DNA of 64,000 nucleotides, from assembly GCF_009834785.1 (NCBI RefSeq), contig NZ_WUYX01000053.1:134656-198655 (forward strand). Reading direction: 5' to 3'. The stretch comes from Natronorubrum halalkaliphilum. Its GTDB lineage: Archaea > Halobacteriota > Halobacteria > Halobacteriales > Natrialbaceae. This document shows, piece after piece, positions 53,764-63,340 of the stretch. Numbering within the stretch: position 1 is the stretch's first letter; every line of letters begins with the position of its first letter. The position numbers and the translations under genes are program-made. The notes under the pieces were generated by a model. It did not search any database. It was not told the origin of the DNA and saw nothing but the letters and a program-made list of their open reading frames with translations.

Positions 53764-55014
53764 ATGAATCCAGGCGATCGCGTTCGCGTCGACCGCGCGG
53801 ATCGCACCTACGAAGGCGTGTTGCTCCCCTCCAGTACGGACGACCACCTCGTCGTGAAACTCGAGGGCGGCTACAACGTCGGCGTCGATAGAGCCGACGC
53901 TGACGTCGAACTCCTCGCCGAAGACGTCTACGAGATCGACGGCACGGACGCGGCAGACGACACAAGCGGCTCCGAAATCGAGTTCGACGACGACCTGCCG
54001 ACGATTTCGCTGATCTCGACCGGCGGGACGATCGCGTCGACCGTCGACTACCGCACCGGCGCGGTGACGGCGCAGTTCGACGCCGAAGACGTCTTGCGCG
54101 CGGTACCCGACCTGGCGGGCCGCGCGAACTACAGAGGGAGAGTCGTCGCGAACATCCTCTCGGAGAACATGGAACCCCCGATCTGGCAGGACCTCGCTCG
54201 CGCCGTCGCCGACGAGATCGAGGCCGGCGCCGACGGCGTCGTCGTCATGCACGGCACCGACACCATGCAGTACTCCGCGTCGGCGCTTGCGTTCATGCTC
54301 GAGACGCCGGTTCCGATCGTCTTTACGGGCTCCCAGCGCTCGGCCGACCGACCGTCGTCGGACAACGTGATGAACGCTGTCTCGGCGGTCGAGGCTGCCA
54401 AGAGCGACTGCGCGGAGGTGCTGGTCTGTATGCACGCCTCCGAAAACGACGACGTCTGTGCGCTCCATCGTGGCACTCGAGTCCGGAAAAACCACACCTC
54501 CCGGCGCGACGCGTTCGAAACCGTCGGCGCGGAACCGCTGGGCAAAGTCGATTACGAGACCGAGGAGATCGAGTTCCGGGGCGACTACCGCGAACGCGAC
54601 GCGGTCGATCTCGATCTGTCCGACGGCCTCGAGAACGACGTCGAACTCCTGAAGTTCACTCCCGGGATGGATCCCGCCTTCCTCGACGTCGTCGAGGGCT
54701 CGGCCGGCGTCGTCATCGAGGGCACCGGGCTCGGCCACGTTCACACCGATCTCATCCCCCGCATCGAAGCGCTGATCGACGACGGGACAACGGTCGTCAT
54801 GACGAGCCAGTGTCTCGAGGGCCGGGTCTGTGACCGGGTCTACGACACCGGCCGCGACCTGCTCGAGGCCGGCGTGATCGAAGCCGGCGACACCCTCCCC
54901 GGCACGGCGAAAGTCAAGCTGATGTGGGCGCTGGCGAACAGCGAACGCGTCGAGGAAGCGATGCAGACATCGCTGGCCGGCGAACTGCAGGAACGCTCGG
55001 TTCCCTGGGAGTAA
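53764..55014 (+). CDS. gatD: Glutamyl-tRNA(Gln) amidotransferase subunit D
   Basis: A 416-residue archaeal GatD, the asparaginase-like subunit that with GatE converts Glu-tRNA(Gln) to Gln-tRNA(Gln). The N-terminal 75-residue beta-barrel domain (MNPGDRVRVDRADRTYEGV) is followed by the amidohydrolase core: STGGTIASTVDYRTGAV with the nucleophile Thr, VVMHGTDTMQYSA with the second catalytic Thr and Asp, and GTGLGHVHTDLIPR. The ATG at 53764 is preferred over the long upstream frame. gatE is not in the window. Confidence 0.95.
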   Translation: MNPGDRVRVDRADRTYEGVLLPSSTDDHLVVKLEGGYNVGVDRADADVELLAEDVYEIDGTDAADDTSGSEIEFDDDLPTISLISTGGTIASTVDYRTGAVTAQFDAEDVLRAVPDLAGRANYRGRVVANILSENMEPPIWQDLARAVADEIEAGADGVVVMHGTDTMQYSASALAFMLETPVPIVFTGSQRSADRPSSDNVMNAVSAVEAAKSDCAEVLVCMHASENDDVCALHRGTRVRKNHTSRRDAFETVGAEPLGKVDYETEEIEFRGDYRERDAVDLDLSDGLENDVELLKFTPGMDPAFLDVVEGSAGVVIEGTGLGHVHTDLIPRIEALIDDGTTVVMTSQCLEGRVCDRVYDTGRDLLEAGVIEAGDTLPGTAKVKLMWALANSERVEEAMQTSLAGELQERSVPWE

Positions 55015-55055
55015 CGGAATCGAAACGGACGACTCACCGCAATGATTGATATTCA

Positions 55056-56039
55056 ATGAATTCTTCGACACACGACACCGACACTGACACCGATTCCGAA
55101 TCTGAAGCCCCGATCGAGATCCGCCGAGCGACCCACGACGATTACGACGCCGTCGTCGACTTCACGGGCGACATCTGGCCCGACCGGGGCGGCGACTACA
55201 TCCCTCGAATCTATCACGACTGGCTCGAGGACGACGACGAGACCGACAGGAAGACGTTCCTCGCCGAGGTCGACGGCGAGGCCGCCGGCATCGTCCAGGC
55301 AGTACTGGTCGCCGACGACGAGGCCTGGTTTCAGGGAATGCGCGTCGCGGCCGACCACCGGCGAAAGGGCGTGAGCCACCGGCTGACCCAGGCCTGCTTC
55401 GACTGGGCCCGCGAACGGGGCGCGACCGTTGGTCGCGTCATGATCTTCTCGTGGAACGCGGCCTCACTCGGCGCCGCGCGCACGAGCGGCTACGAACCGC
55501 TCACCGAGTTTCGCTTCGCCGAGCCGAACCCGGATCCGGACGCGGAGGGACCGTATCGGGTCTCGAGCGATCCGACGGCGGCCTGGCGCTACTGGACCCA
55601 CAGCGACGCGCGCGATCACCTGAACGGGCTCGGACTCGCACCCGAAGAATCGTGGGCGATGAGGGAACTAACCCCGGCCGATTTCGAGCGCTTCGCCGAG
55701 GAGAGCGCGGTCTTTGCGGTGCACGGACGGGACGGTCTCGCGGGCGTTGCTTACCGCTCGCGAACGTACGATCGGGAGGTCGACGCCGACGACTCAGACG
55801 ACGCGACCGAATCGAGCACCGAAACGTGGGCCGAATACGGCGTCGGCGCGTGGGACGACGTCGACGCCGCGCGCTCGCTGTTCGCCGCGATCGCTCGAGA
55901 CGCGGCCGACTGCGGTGCCGACGAGACGCGCGTGCTGATCCCCGAAACCGCACAGTACGTCAGCGACGCACCCTACGCTGGCGCCGGCATCTCCGACGAA
56001 CCGGATTTCGTTCTGGGCGTCGACCTGACGTCGTACTGA
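55056..56039 (+). CDS. GNAT-family N-acetyltransferase
   Basis: A 327-residue protein. After an acidic leader, residues about 20-150 form a GNAT domain (IEIRRATHDDYDAVVDFTGD, acetyl-CoA loop MRVAADHRRKGVSHRL, then SWNAASLGAARTSGYE). The second half is less typical and may be a diverged second acetyltransferase-like domain. The acceptor is unknown. It starts 42 bases after gatD on the same strand, which suggests co-transcription. Confidence 0.88.
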   Translation: MNSSTHDTDTDTDSESEAPIEIRRATHDDYDAVVDFTGDIWPDRGGDYIPRIYHDWLEDDDETDRKTFLAEVDGEAAGIVQAVLVADDEAWFQGMRVAADHRRKGVSHRLTQACFDWARERGATVGRVMIFSWNAASLGAARTSGYEPLTEFRFAEPNPDPDAEGPYRVSSDPTAAWRYWTHSDARDHLNGLGLAPEESWAMRELTPADFERFAEESAVFAVHGRDGLAGVAYRSRTYDREVDADDSDDATESSTETWAEYGVGAWDDVDAARSLFAAIARDAADCGADETRVLIPETAQYVSDAPYAGAGISDEPDFVLGVDLTSY

Positions 56040-56094
56040 CCGTCCTGACGATTTTCGTCGGTCGAGTAGAACCCGGCTCGGAGTTCGAACCGCG

Positions 56095-56376
56095 CTATCC
56101 GCCGCTGACCGGCGGGAACAGCGCCAGTTCGTCTCCTTCCTCGAGTTCGGTCTCGAGGCCCTCTTCCTCGACGAGAACGTTGGTTCCGTTGCGAAGCACG
56201 TTGATCTGTGAGCGTAACTCGCCGTCGTCGAGGACGCGCTCCTCGAGGTCGGGTGCCTCGGCGAGGAGTTTCTCGAGGGCGTCTCCGACGGTATCACCGG
56301 ACGTAGCGTCGACGGTAATGTGTTTGTCGCCCGCGCGTTCGGCGAGGTCGGCGAAGAGCTTCCACTCCGTGGTCAT
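56095..56376 (-). CDS. samp1: Ubiquitin-like small archaeal modifier protein SAMP1 (MoaD family)
   Basis: A 93-residue beta-grasp protein (MTTEWKLFADLAERAG) ending in FPPVSGG, the C-terminal diglycine that is adenylated by the E1-like UbaA. In Haloferax SAMP1 is attached to lysines of target proteins, and it also serves as the sulfur carrier for molybdopterin synthesis. The segment RSQINVLRNGTNV is a close match to the SAMP1/MoaD core. It converges with the GNAT gene. Confidence 0.93.
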   Translation of the reverse strand: MTTEWKLFADLAERAGDKHITVDATSGDTVGDALEKLLAEAPDLEERVLDDGELRSQINVLRNGTNVLVEEEGLETELEEGDELALFPPVSGG

Positions 56377-56407
56377 ACGGGGCGGTATCGGTGCCGGAGC
56401 CAAGTAG

Positions 56408-57709
56408 CTACCGCTCTCGCGTGCGTTCCGGTGGGTCCGACGCCGACTTTCGGCCGGGGTTCGACTCGAGAGAGGAATCAGCGGTTGGTGTCGACTCCGG
56501 CTTTGGATCCGAGTCCGAACGTCGATCCCGATCCATCTCGGCAACCCGCCGCAGGGCCTCCGGACGGCCGAGCACGTAGGCGACGTCACCCGTCTCGAGT
56601 CGCGTCTCACCGTCCGGCAGCGCGAGCGGTTCGTCGGTCTCGGTGTCCGCGTCGGTCTCGGTCGTCGACGCTCCGCGCCCGCGCTCGAGGGCGACGACCA
56701 GCACCGGCAGCGAGTCGATCGTCATTCCCTCGAGCGGGCTGCCCTCGTCGACGGTCAGCGCGGTCACGGTCTCGTCGGCCGCCCGGAGCAGCGAGACGAG
56801 ATCCCGCTCCGCGCCGGGGCTACGCGGCAGCGTTACGAGTCGGTGGCCGGCTTCGGGCTCGAGCGCCCGTGCGTCACCCGCGTCGACGGCGACGGTCGTC
56901 ACGTCGTCGGCGACGCCGCGGAGTTCGCCGCCGGTTACCCGCCGAAGCGAATCGTCCTCTCGGCGCCAGATTCGAACGGCATCGCCCGGACTGGCGTCGG
57001 GAGCGGGATCGCCGCGGATCGCCACGGCGACGGTTCCCGGCGCGAGGGTCGGACCGATGCCGGCCGGCCGGCTGCCGACCGCGAGATAGTCGATCGTGCC
57101 GTCGGCCGCGAACTCGACGTCGACGTGGCCGATCCCGTGGTCGCGCTCGAGGCGATCGGTCAGCCGCTCGCGGAGCTGGTCGACGGTCAGCCGGCGCGGA
57201 AACAGCAGCGTCTTCCCCGCGAGTTCCTCCTTCGTTGCGGAATCGACGGGATCGTAGCCGTCGATGTCTTCGATCGACTCCGGGAGTTCGACGGTGACGA
57301 CGCGGCCGGCCGACCGAACGAGTTGGCCGACCTCGGTCATCGTTCGCGGAGCCGTCATCGAGAACACGTCTCGAGCGAGGTACTCGCCGACTCGTCGACC
57401 GCCGTCGGCGGCGATCGCACTCGCGACGAACGCGGCAACGGTGTAGACGGCGGTTTGGGGGTCGAGCAACGGCGTCTCGCCGATGATCGCGTCCTGCAGT
57501 GCCGTCTTCGTGTTCAGCCAGATGGCGACCATCGAAACGCCAAGAAGGATCGCGATCCCCTCGGGAATTTCGTCGGCGCTGTACCAGTGGTAGACGAAAG
57601 CCGCACTCGCGGCCGTCCCGCCCGCGAGCAAGCCGAACCCGAGGATTCGAACGATCGCATCGAGGAGCGTTTCGGTTGCGAGCGATTGTGCGACGAGGGG
57701 GTCGATCAC
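56408..57709 (-). CDS. Membrane protein with TrkA-C domains (K+ transport-related), first
   Basis: A 433-residue protein with two to three N-terminal helices (about residues 15-40, 50-68 and 85-105) and a long cytoplasmic part. That part holds a TrkA-C/RCK-C-like domain (QLRERLTDRLERDHGIGHVD onwards) and ends in GETRLETGDVAYVLGRPEAL, a typical TrkA-C closing strand. The tail is disordered and acidic. It follows the related gene at 57756 by 46 bases, likely an operon. It probably helps control K+ flux, but no pore of its own is evident. Confidence 0.82.
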   Translation of the reverse strand: MIDPLVAQSLATETLLDAIVRILGFGLLAGGTAASAAFVYHWYSADEIPEGIAILLGVSMVAIWLNTKTALQDAIIGETPLLDPQTAVYTVAAFVASAIAADGGRRVGEYLARDVFSMTAPRTMTEVGQLVRSAGRVVTVELPESIEDIDGYDPVDSATKEELAGKTLLFPRRLTVDQLRERLTDRLERDHGIGHVDVEFAADGTIDYLAVGSRPAGIGPTLAPGTVAVAIRGDPAPDASPGDAVRIWRREDDSLRRVTGGELRGVADDVTTVAVDAGDARALEPEAGHRLVTLPRSPGAERDLVSLLRAADETVTALTVDEGSPLEGMTIDSLPVLVVALERGRGASTTETDADTETDEPLALPDGETRLETGDVAYVLGRPEALRRVAEMDRDRRSDSDPKPESTPTADSSLESNPGRKSASDPPERTRER

Positions 57710-57755
57710 GCCGGGTCACCTCGAGTGGTCGCTGTTGACCGCTCGCTGGCCCGCG

Positions 57756-59015
57756 TCATCGTGCGATCGCCTCCGCGAACGTCTCGGTTGGGGTCTCCGG
57801 TCCCGCAACGAACACCTCGTCACCGGCATCGAGACGGCGTTCGATACCGGGGCCGAACACCCAGCCGTGGCGACGGCCACCGGTCTCGCTCCCCGCTCGT
57901 CGGATCGCGAGAACCGTCACGTCCGTCGCACTTGCGCGGTCGTCGATCACTCCGGCCGAGCCGACGGTGACTCGTCGGACCACGTAGCCGGCTCGCTTGA
58001 TCAGCGTGAAGGCCTCGAACTCGCGGCTCGTCCCGCGCGACCGAACGACGAGTCGCGGCGTTTCCGTCTCGAGCAGGGCCTTGACGTCTCGGCGGGCGAC
58101 GGCGACGGTGACGCGACCGACGCCGCCGGCGGTCGCCGTGCTCGGTTTGGCCGACGGCGTCGAATCCGCCTCCGCTTCGCCGCCGTCAGCGAGACTCGCG
58201 GTCGGGTCCCCGTCCTCGTCGGTCGTCTCGCCGTCCGTCGCCTCGGCGCGTGCCCCGTCGATTTCGGTACGGGCGGACAGAACGGTTCCCGCGATCGATC
58301 GATCCGCCGTTCGGACGGTCACGTCGTCCCCGCGGGCCAGCCCCGTCGGGACCAGCGTCGCGATCGAGACGGCGCGTTGGCCCTCCGGAACGCGTTTCGA
58401 GAGGCCGCCCGACGGGGGCGCGGCGACGATCGTCGCACGCGCCCGTTCGTCGATCGTCACGTCGACGTCGGCGAGGTCGTGGTCCGTCCGCAGCCGTTCC
58501 TCGAGGCGGACCTCGAGTTCCGAGAGCGGGAGGTCGGCGGGCAGTTTCCACGAGCCGCCCTTGAGCGATTGGCGAAGATCCGGTGACAACGGCGGATACC
58601 CCTCCATATCCCGGATTTCTCCGGTGGGCCGTACCGTGACCTGCCCCATTGTTCCGACGAGTTCGACGACGTCGGCCGAGAGCGTGCGCTGGCGGATCGA
58701 AGTGAGCGAGAGCCGACGCGGGAGTTCGGCACCGAGTTTGTCGCCCTGGTTGTGTGCGTAGAGAGCGAGCATGAGGACGACGAGGACGGCGACCAGTAGC
58801 CGGGGCGACTGGGCGATATCAGGTTCGACGAGGCCCAAGAGCCCGCCCTGTACGCTCGCGATCGAGAGCGCGAGGACGACGACACCGAAGCCGGGCAGCG
58901 TGACGCCGGTAAAGTACCGGACGAGAAAGCCCAGCGAACCGGCGACGAACGCGGGCACGATGCCGGTCAGCAGACCGAGATAGAGACCGAGCAGAACTTC
59001 GACCGGAAGCGTCAT
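57756..59015 (-). CDS. Membrane protein with TrkA-C domain (K+ transport-related), second
   Basis: A 419-residue relative of the preceding entry: helices near residues 5-30, 33-60 and 70-90, then a cytoplasmic part with LSELEVRLEERLRTDHDLAD and a C-terminal FGPGIERRLDAGDEVFVAGP strand of TrkA-C type. A disordered, Thr/Ser/Asp-rich linker sits in the middle. It is the first gene of the pair and is divergent from the small gene at 59157 and the channel at 59357. The grouping suggests a K+ homeostasis module. Confidence 0.82.
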   Translation of the reverse strand: MTLPVEVLLGLYLGLLTGIVPAFVAGSLGFLVRYFTGVTLPGFGVVVLALSIASVQGGLLGLVEPDIAQSPRLLVAVLVVLMLALYAHNQGDKLGAELPRRLSLTSIRQRTLSADVVELVGTMGQVTVRPTGEIRDMEGYPPLSPDLRQSLKGGSWKLPADLPLSELEVRLEERLRTDHDLADVDVTIDERARATIVAAPPSGGLSKRVPEGQRAVSIATLVPTGLARGDDVTVRTADRSIAGTVLSARTEIDGARAEATDGETTDEDGDPTASLADGGEAEADSTPSAKPSTATAGGVGRVTVAVARRDVKALLETETPRLVVRSRGTSREFEAFTLIKRAGYVVRRVTVGSAGVIDDRASATDVTVLAIRRAGSETGGRRHGWVFGPGIERRLDAGDEVFVAGPETPTETFAEAIAR

Positions 59016-59156
59016 TGTGGGCGGGAGGTCCGGGAGCGATAAAGGCGTACCGACACCGGCGACCGAGCGACCGACCGAGCGGTCCTATCGGCGCGATCAG
59101 CCGGAAGCTATCGGAGCCTTCGTGAGTCACTGGTACGACAATTCGACCGCACGAGT

Positions 59157-59303
59157 ATGGTGCTCTCCGACTCGACCCGACCGCTCGACGGCCGCACACT
59201 GGGCCGTCGGGAATATCTCGGCCCTCCCGAGCGCGGTCCAAAATTCGACGAGTCGCTGGACGCCGACGGCGAGGACGTGCTCGAGACGTTTCTGGAACGG
59301 TGA
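59157..59303 (+). CDS. Small acidic hypothetical protein
   Basis: A 48-residue reading frame, ATG at 59157 to TGA at 59303 (MVLSDSTRPLDGRTLGRREY, ending VLETFLER). It is short, but its codon use and acidic content match neighbouring genes, while the other frames of this gap read Arg/Ser-rich. It is probably a real small gene between the divergent K+ genes. The rest of this roughly 340-base gap holds no other candidate. The function is unknown. Confidence 0.5.
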   Translation: MVLSDSTRPLDGRTLGRREYLGPPERGPKFDESLDADGEDVLETFLER

Positions 59304-59356
59304 CGAAATCGTCCGAAGACGGAGCCATTAACTAACGCGGTCGCGGACCGGTGGGT

Positions 59357-60544
59357 ATGGCTGAGGTCCGAGCGTGGCAAGAACGGTTGCCCGACAACTG
59401 GCGACGGATTCTCTCGACCCGGGCAGCCGTCGCGCTCGCGCTGATCGTCGCCCTGCTCTCGGTCGCGACGGCCATCGTCAACATCGGCACCGACGTCGTC
59501 TACGGTCCGCTCGCACCGTTCCTCCCCGACGCCGTCCAGGACGCGGCCGGCTTCACGGGCGCGCTGACGGGGTTTATGATGGTCGGCAGCGCACTCGCAC
59601 TGCGCCGCGGACTCCGCGTCGGCTGGTGGGCGACATTTCTGCTCCTTCCGCTGACCGCGGCCCAGGGGCTCCTTCAGGCGAGCCAGTACTCGCTGCCGCT
59701 GATCGTCGTCTCGCTCGTGGCGATGCCGGTCCTCCTGATCAGTCGAAAGCGATTCACAAAGTCGCTCGAGCTCAGCACGACGCAGATGGCGGCCGGATCG
59801 GCGTTGCTCGGCGTGCAGCTATACGGGACCATCGGCGGCTACGCCCTTCGGGACCACTTCGAAGGCATCGACAGCATCCTCGACGCCTTCTACTTCACGC
59901 TGATCACCTCGAGTACGGTCGGCTACGGCGACATCACGCCGGATGCGGAGTCGACCGAAGCGTTGCTGTTTACGATGTCCGTCCTCGTCCTCGGCGTGGC
60001 CAGTTTCGGTATCGCCATCGGGGCGCTGGTCGGTCCGGCGATCCAGGCACGAATTACGAAAACACTCGGAAAGATGACCGACTCACAGCTCGAACTCCTC
60101 GAGGACCACATCCTCGTCCTCGGCTACGGCGAACTGACGGAACCGATCGTCGACGAACTCGCGGCCAGCAATCAGGAGTTCGTCGTCGTGACGAACAACC
60201 GGGACGTGGCACCAGCGCTCTCCGATCGAGAGATTCCGGTGATCACCGCCGATCCGAGCGACAAAGAGCCGCTCCGACGAGCAAAGATCGAGCGCGCGAG
60301 CGCGATTCTGGTCGCGACGAATCACGACGCCGAAGACGCGCTCACGATCCTCACCGCCCACCAGCTCGCCCCCGAGAGCCGCATCGTCGCCGCCGCGACC
60401 GATCGCGAGAACACCGAAAAACTCGAGCGCGCCGGCGCGGATACGGTGATCAGCCCGTCGGTTCTGGGGGGCCACCTGCTCGTGCGATCGGCGCTGGGCA
60501 GCGACGACAGCGAGCTGATCGATCGGATTATCGGCGACAGGTAG
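59357..60544 (+). CDS. K+ channel with RCK (NAD-binding) domain
   Basis: A 395-residue channel subunit. Hydrophobic helices precede the pore, the selectivity filter TVGYGD is at residues 187-192 (after FTLITSS), the inner helix is MSVLVLGVASFGIAIGALVG, and the cytoplasmic RCK-N domain starts at ILVLGYGELTEPIVDEL with a modified nucleotide loop. More hydrophobic segments than in a simple two-helix channel lie before the pore. The ATG at 59357 is preferred to the GTG at 59351. It probably acts with the two divergent TrkA-C proteins. Confidence 0.93.
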   Translation: MAEVRAWQERLPDNWRRILSTRAAVALALIVALLSVATAIVNIGTDVVYGPLAPFLPDAVQDAAGFTGALTGFMMVGSALALRRGLRVGWWATFLLLPLTAAQGLLQASQYSLPLIVVSLVAMPVLLISRKRFTKSLELSTTQMAAGSALLGVQLYGTIGGYALRDHFEGIDSILDAFYFTLITSSTVGYGDITPDAESTEALLFTMSVLVLGVASFGIAIGALVGPAIQARITKTLGKMTDSQLELLEDHILVLGYGELTEPIVDELAASNQEFVVVTNNRDVAPALSDREIPVITADPSDKEPLRRAKIERASAILVATNHDAEDALTILTAHQLAPESRIVAAATDRENTEKLERAGADTVISPSVLGGHLLVRSALGSDDSELIDRIIGDR

Positions 60545-60610
60545 GCCTCGGAACGGGGCGTCGTGGATGGGAGCCTCGGAACGGGTTCGTCTACGGACGT
60601 CGCTTCCGGA

Positions 60611-61288
60611 CTACTCCGGTGCGCCCTCGAGAATCGCCGCGCCACTCGAGGCCCCGATCCGTTCGGCTCCGGCCTCGAGCATGGCGATGGCGTCGTCGTA
60701 GCTGCCGACGCCGCCGCTCGCTTTGACGGGGAGATACCCGCTCATGAGTTGGACGTCGTCGATCGTCGCGCCGCCGCTCACGGCTTCGCCGTTCGCTCGT
60801 TGATCCGACGGATCAACGCTGGCGAAGCCGGTCGAGGTCTTGACCATCGTCGCGTCGGCCGCGACGGCGGCCTCGCAGGCGCGGTGTTTCTCCTCGTCGG
60901 TCAACAGCGCGGTCTCGATGATCACCTTTACCGGAATCGGAACCGCGGCGACGACTTCCGCGAGTTCGGCTCTGACGACGTCGTCTTCGCCCGCTTTCAG
61001 GCGGCCAACGTTGATCACGACGTCGAGTTCGTCCGCGCCGGCTTTCCAGGCCAACACCCCCTCTCGACGCTTCACGTCGGCGGTGTTCTGTCCGTGCGGA
61101 AAACCGATGACCGTCGCGAGGGTCACGTCGGTGGCGTAATCGGCCACCTCCTCGAGTGCGTACGGCGGGATACAGGCGTTCATGCCGTACTGCTGGGCGT
61201 CGTCGAGAACCTGTCTGATATCGGCGAGCGACGTCTCGGGGCCGAGAACGGTGTGATCGATCAGCGGGGCGAGTTCACTGCGGTCCAT
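60611..61288 (-). CDS. deoC: Deoxyribose-phosphate aldolase
   Basis: A 225-residue class I aldolase that splits 2-deoxyribose 5-phosphate to acetaldehyde and glyceraldehyde 3-phosphate. Landmarks are [16 protein letters not shown] at the N-terminus, [29 protein letters not shown] and the Schiff-base Lys in [10 protein letters not shown], followed by [13 protein letters not shown]. It is divergent from the ribose-bisphosphate isomerase. Both fit breakdown of nucleosides to central metabolites. Confidence 0.95.
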   Translation of the reverse strand: MDRSELAPLIDHTVLGPETSLADIRQVLDDAQQYGMNACIPPYALEEVADYATDVTLATVIGFPHGQNTADVKRREGVLAWKAGADELDVVINVGRLKAGEDDVVRAELAEVVAAVPIPVKVIIETALLTDEEKHRACEAAVAADATMVKTSTGFASVDPSDQRANGEAVSGGATIDDVQLMSGYLPVKASGGVGSYDDAIAMLEAGAERIGASSGAAILEGAPE

Positions 61289-61310
61289 ACGAGGTCAGAG
61301 TCGCCCGACG

Positions 61311-61320
61311 CTCAAAAACC
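61311..61320 (-). promoter_or_regulatory. TATA-box promoter of deoC
   Basis: GGTTTTTGAG on the minus strand is centred about 27 bases upstream of the deoC ATG at 61288, the usual leaderless spacing. Confidence 0.55.
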
Positions 61321-61345
61321 CGCCCGATCACTTTTGGCTACTGCA

Positions 61346-62338
61346 ATGGAACTGGTTCGCATGGACGAGAGTCTGCCCGCCGTCGATCCGGCCGTCGCGG
61401 CGACCGCCGACGACATCGCCGAGATGGAGATTCGGGGTGCGGCGACCATCGCCGACGCGGCCGCCGAGGCGCTTGCACGCCAGGCGGCGCAGTCGGATGT
61501 CGACAGTCCGTCGGCGTTCCGACAGCAGCTACGTGCGGCGGCGAAAACGCTCTACGAGACCCGACCGACGGCGGTGAGTCTCCCGAACGCGCTCCGGTAC
61601 GTTCTCCGGGGAATGTCGGGCGAAACCGTCTCGGAACTGCGCGCGTCGATCATCGCCCGTGCCGAGGAGTTTCAGCACGATCTGACCCAGGCCCAGTCGA
61701 AACTCGGCGAGGTCGGCTCGAATCGACTGCGCGACGGCGACGTCGTGATGACTCACTGCCACTCGACCGACGCGCTCTCGTGTCTCGAGGCTGCTCTCGA
61801 GGACGGGAAGGAACTCGAGGCGATCGTCAAGGAAACCAGACCCAGAAAGCAAGGCTACATTACGGCCGGACGGTTGCGCGAGTTGGGTGTGCCGGTGACA
61901 CTCATCGTGGACAACGCGGCGCGTCGGTACCTCGATCGGGCGGACCACGTGCTGGTCGGTGCCGACAGCATCGCGGCCGACGGCAGCGTGATCAACAAGA
62001 TCGGCACCAGCGGGCTGGCGGTCAACGCCCGCGAGCGCGGCGTGCCGGTGATGGTCGCCGCCCAGACGATCAAGCTCCACCCCGACACGATGACGGGTCA
62101 CACCGTCGAGATCGAGATGCGCGACGAACTCGAGGTGCTCACCGACAACGAACGGGCGGCTATCGGCGACGAACAGGCCGGCGAGGGGCTCACCGTAGAA
62201 AACCCGGCGTTCGACGTCACGCCACCGCGGTACGTCGACGCAATCGTCACCGAACGCGGTCAGTTTCCGCCGGAGAGTGTCGTGACGCTGATGCGAGAGC
62301 TGTTCGGCGAATCGACCGGCGAGCCGTGGGAACCCTGA
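61346..62338 (+). CDS. Ribose 1,5-bisphosphate isomerase
   Basis: A 330-residue member of the eIF2B-alpha-like/R15P isomerase family that converts ribose 1,5-bisphosphate to ribulose 1,5-bisphosphate. The catalytic Cys lies in VVMTHCHSTDAL (C138) and the Asp in VLVGADSIAADG (D207), with VINKIGTSGLAVNARE following. In halophilic archaea this enzyme belongs to the non-carboxylating pentose bisphosphate pathway for nucleoside ribose. The start could also be the ATG at 61361, which is 27 bases from a CTTTTGGCTA stretch. Confidence 0.92.
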   Translation: MELVRMDESLPAVDPAVAATADDIAEMEIRGAATIADAAAEALARQAAQSDVDSPSAFRQQLRAAAKTLYETRPTAVSLPNALRYVLRGMSGETVSELRASIIARAEEFQHDLTQAQSKLGEVGSNRLRDGDVVMTHCHSTDALSCLEAALEDGKELEAIVKETRPRKQGYITAGRLRELGVPVTLIVDNAARRYLDRADHVLVGADSIAADGSVINKIGTSGLAVNARERGVPVMVAAQTIKLHPDTMTGHTVEIEMRDELEVLTDNERAAIGDEQAGEGLTVENPAFDVTPPRYVDAIVTERGQFPPESVVTLMRELFGESTGEPWEP

Positions 62339-62481
62339 CGTCGAGGCGCTCGTCCATGTCGATACGAAGCCGACGAAACGGCCAAGACGGTCGTCCGGCG
62401 TCCCAGATCGGCCGGATATTTCGATCGATCGAATAGTTGGTAATCGGAAAGTGTTAGTCGCTGGTGTGTATCACGACAGAT

Positions 62482-63303
62482 ATGGTATTACCCGAGGGGT
62501 TCGTGCTTCCGCCGTGGTATCTCCTTGGTCCAGTGCTCGTAATACTGGCAGGGGTACTCGCGCTGCTGTGGGCGCTCGAGCCGCCAGTGACCGATCGAAC
62601 GGTCCTGGCGTTTGCACCGTGGATGATGTTCGGGTCGGCCTTGCACGTCTTACATCGGATCGAGGCGTACCCCGAGCGCGTCGAGATACTGTTTGCGTCG
62701 CCGACCGTCTATCTGGTGACGGCGATCGTCGCAGGGCTCGCCTGGATCATCGCGATTTTCCTGTACGCAGGCGGGTTACAACCGTCGATATCTCGGTTCG
62801 TCGGGATCTCCGGCACCGGCTTTTTCGCCGTGTTCGCGATGATCGCCCTCAACAGCGGCTGGGCCCAAGGGACGTTCGAACCGTTCTGGCCGGTCATCGC
62901 CGTCGTCGTCGCCGGTATCGCCACTGCAGTCGCCTGGATCGCACTGAGCCTCTGGTTTACGGACGTCGCCGCGACGACGGGTGCCACCGGGACGCTCGTC
63001 GTCTTCGGTCACGCCCTGGACGGCGTCTCGACGGCCATCGGCTACGACGTCCTCGGCGCCACCGAGGAGGTTCCCCTTTCGCGGTTGATTCTCGAGGCCG
63101 GCGAGGCGCTGCCGACAGAGGAGTACATCGGTGCCGGCTGGCTCTTCGTGCTCGTCAAGATCGTTCTCGCGCTGTTTATTCTCGGTCTGTTCAAAGAGTA
63201 CGTCGAGGACCGCCCACAGCAGGCGCGGACGATCCTCGCACTGGTCGCCGCGGTCGGTCTCGGCCCGGGAACGCACAACGTGTTGCTCTTTCTCGTCACC
63301 TAG
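62482..63303 (+). CDS. DUF63-family integral membrane protein
   Basis: A 273-residue protein with about eight membrane helices. MVLPEGFVLPPWYLLGPVLV opens helix 1; FAPWMMFGSALHVLHRIEA and GHALDGVSTAIGYDVLG carry the conserved polar residues of DUF63, and the chain ends with GPGTHNVLLFLVT. The DUF63 function is unknown. It lies between the R15P isomerase and a PfkB kinase on the same strand. The ATG at 62482 is preferred over the frame start at 62464. Confidence 0.85.
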   Translation: MVLPEGFVLPPWYLLGPVLVILAGVLALLWALEPPVTDRTVLAFAPWMMFGSALHVLHRIEAYPERVEILFASPTVYLVTAIVAGLAWIIAIFLYAGGLQPSISRFVGISGTGFFAVFAMIALNSGWAQGTFEPFWPVIAVVVAGIATAVAWIALSLWFTDVAATTGATGTLVVFGHALDGVSTAIGYDVLGATEEVPLSRLILEAGEALPTEEYIGAGWLFVLVKIVLALFILGLFKEYVEDRPQQARTILALVAAVGLGPGTHNVLLFLVT

Positions 63304-63340
63304 CTTTTTTTCCGACGGCCCCGTCTTTCCGTACCATTGA

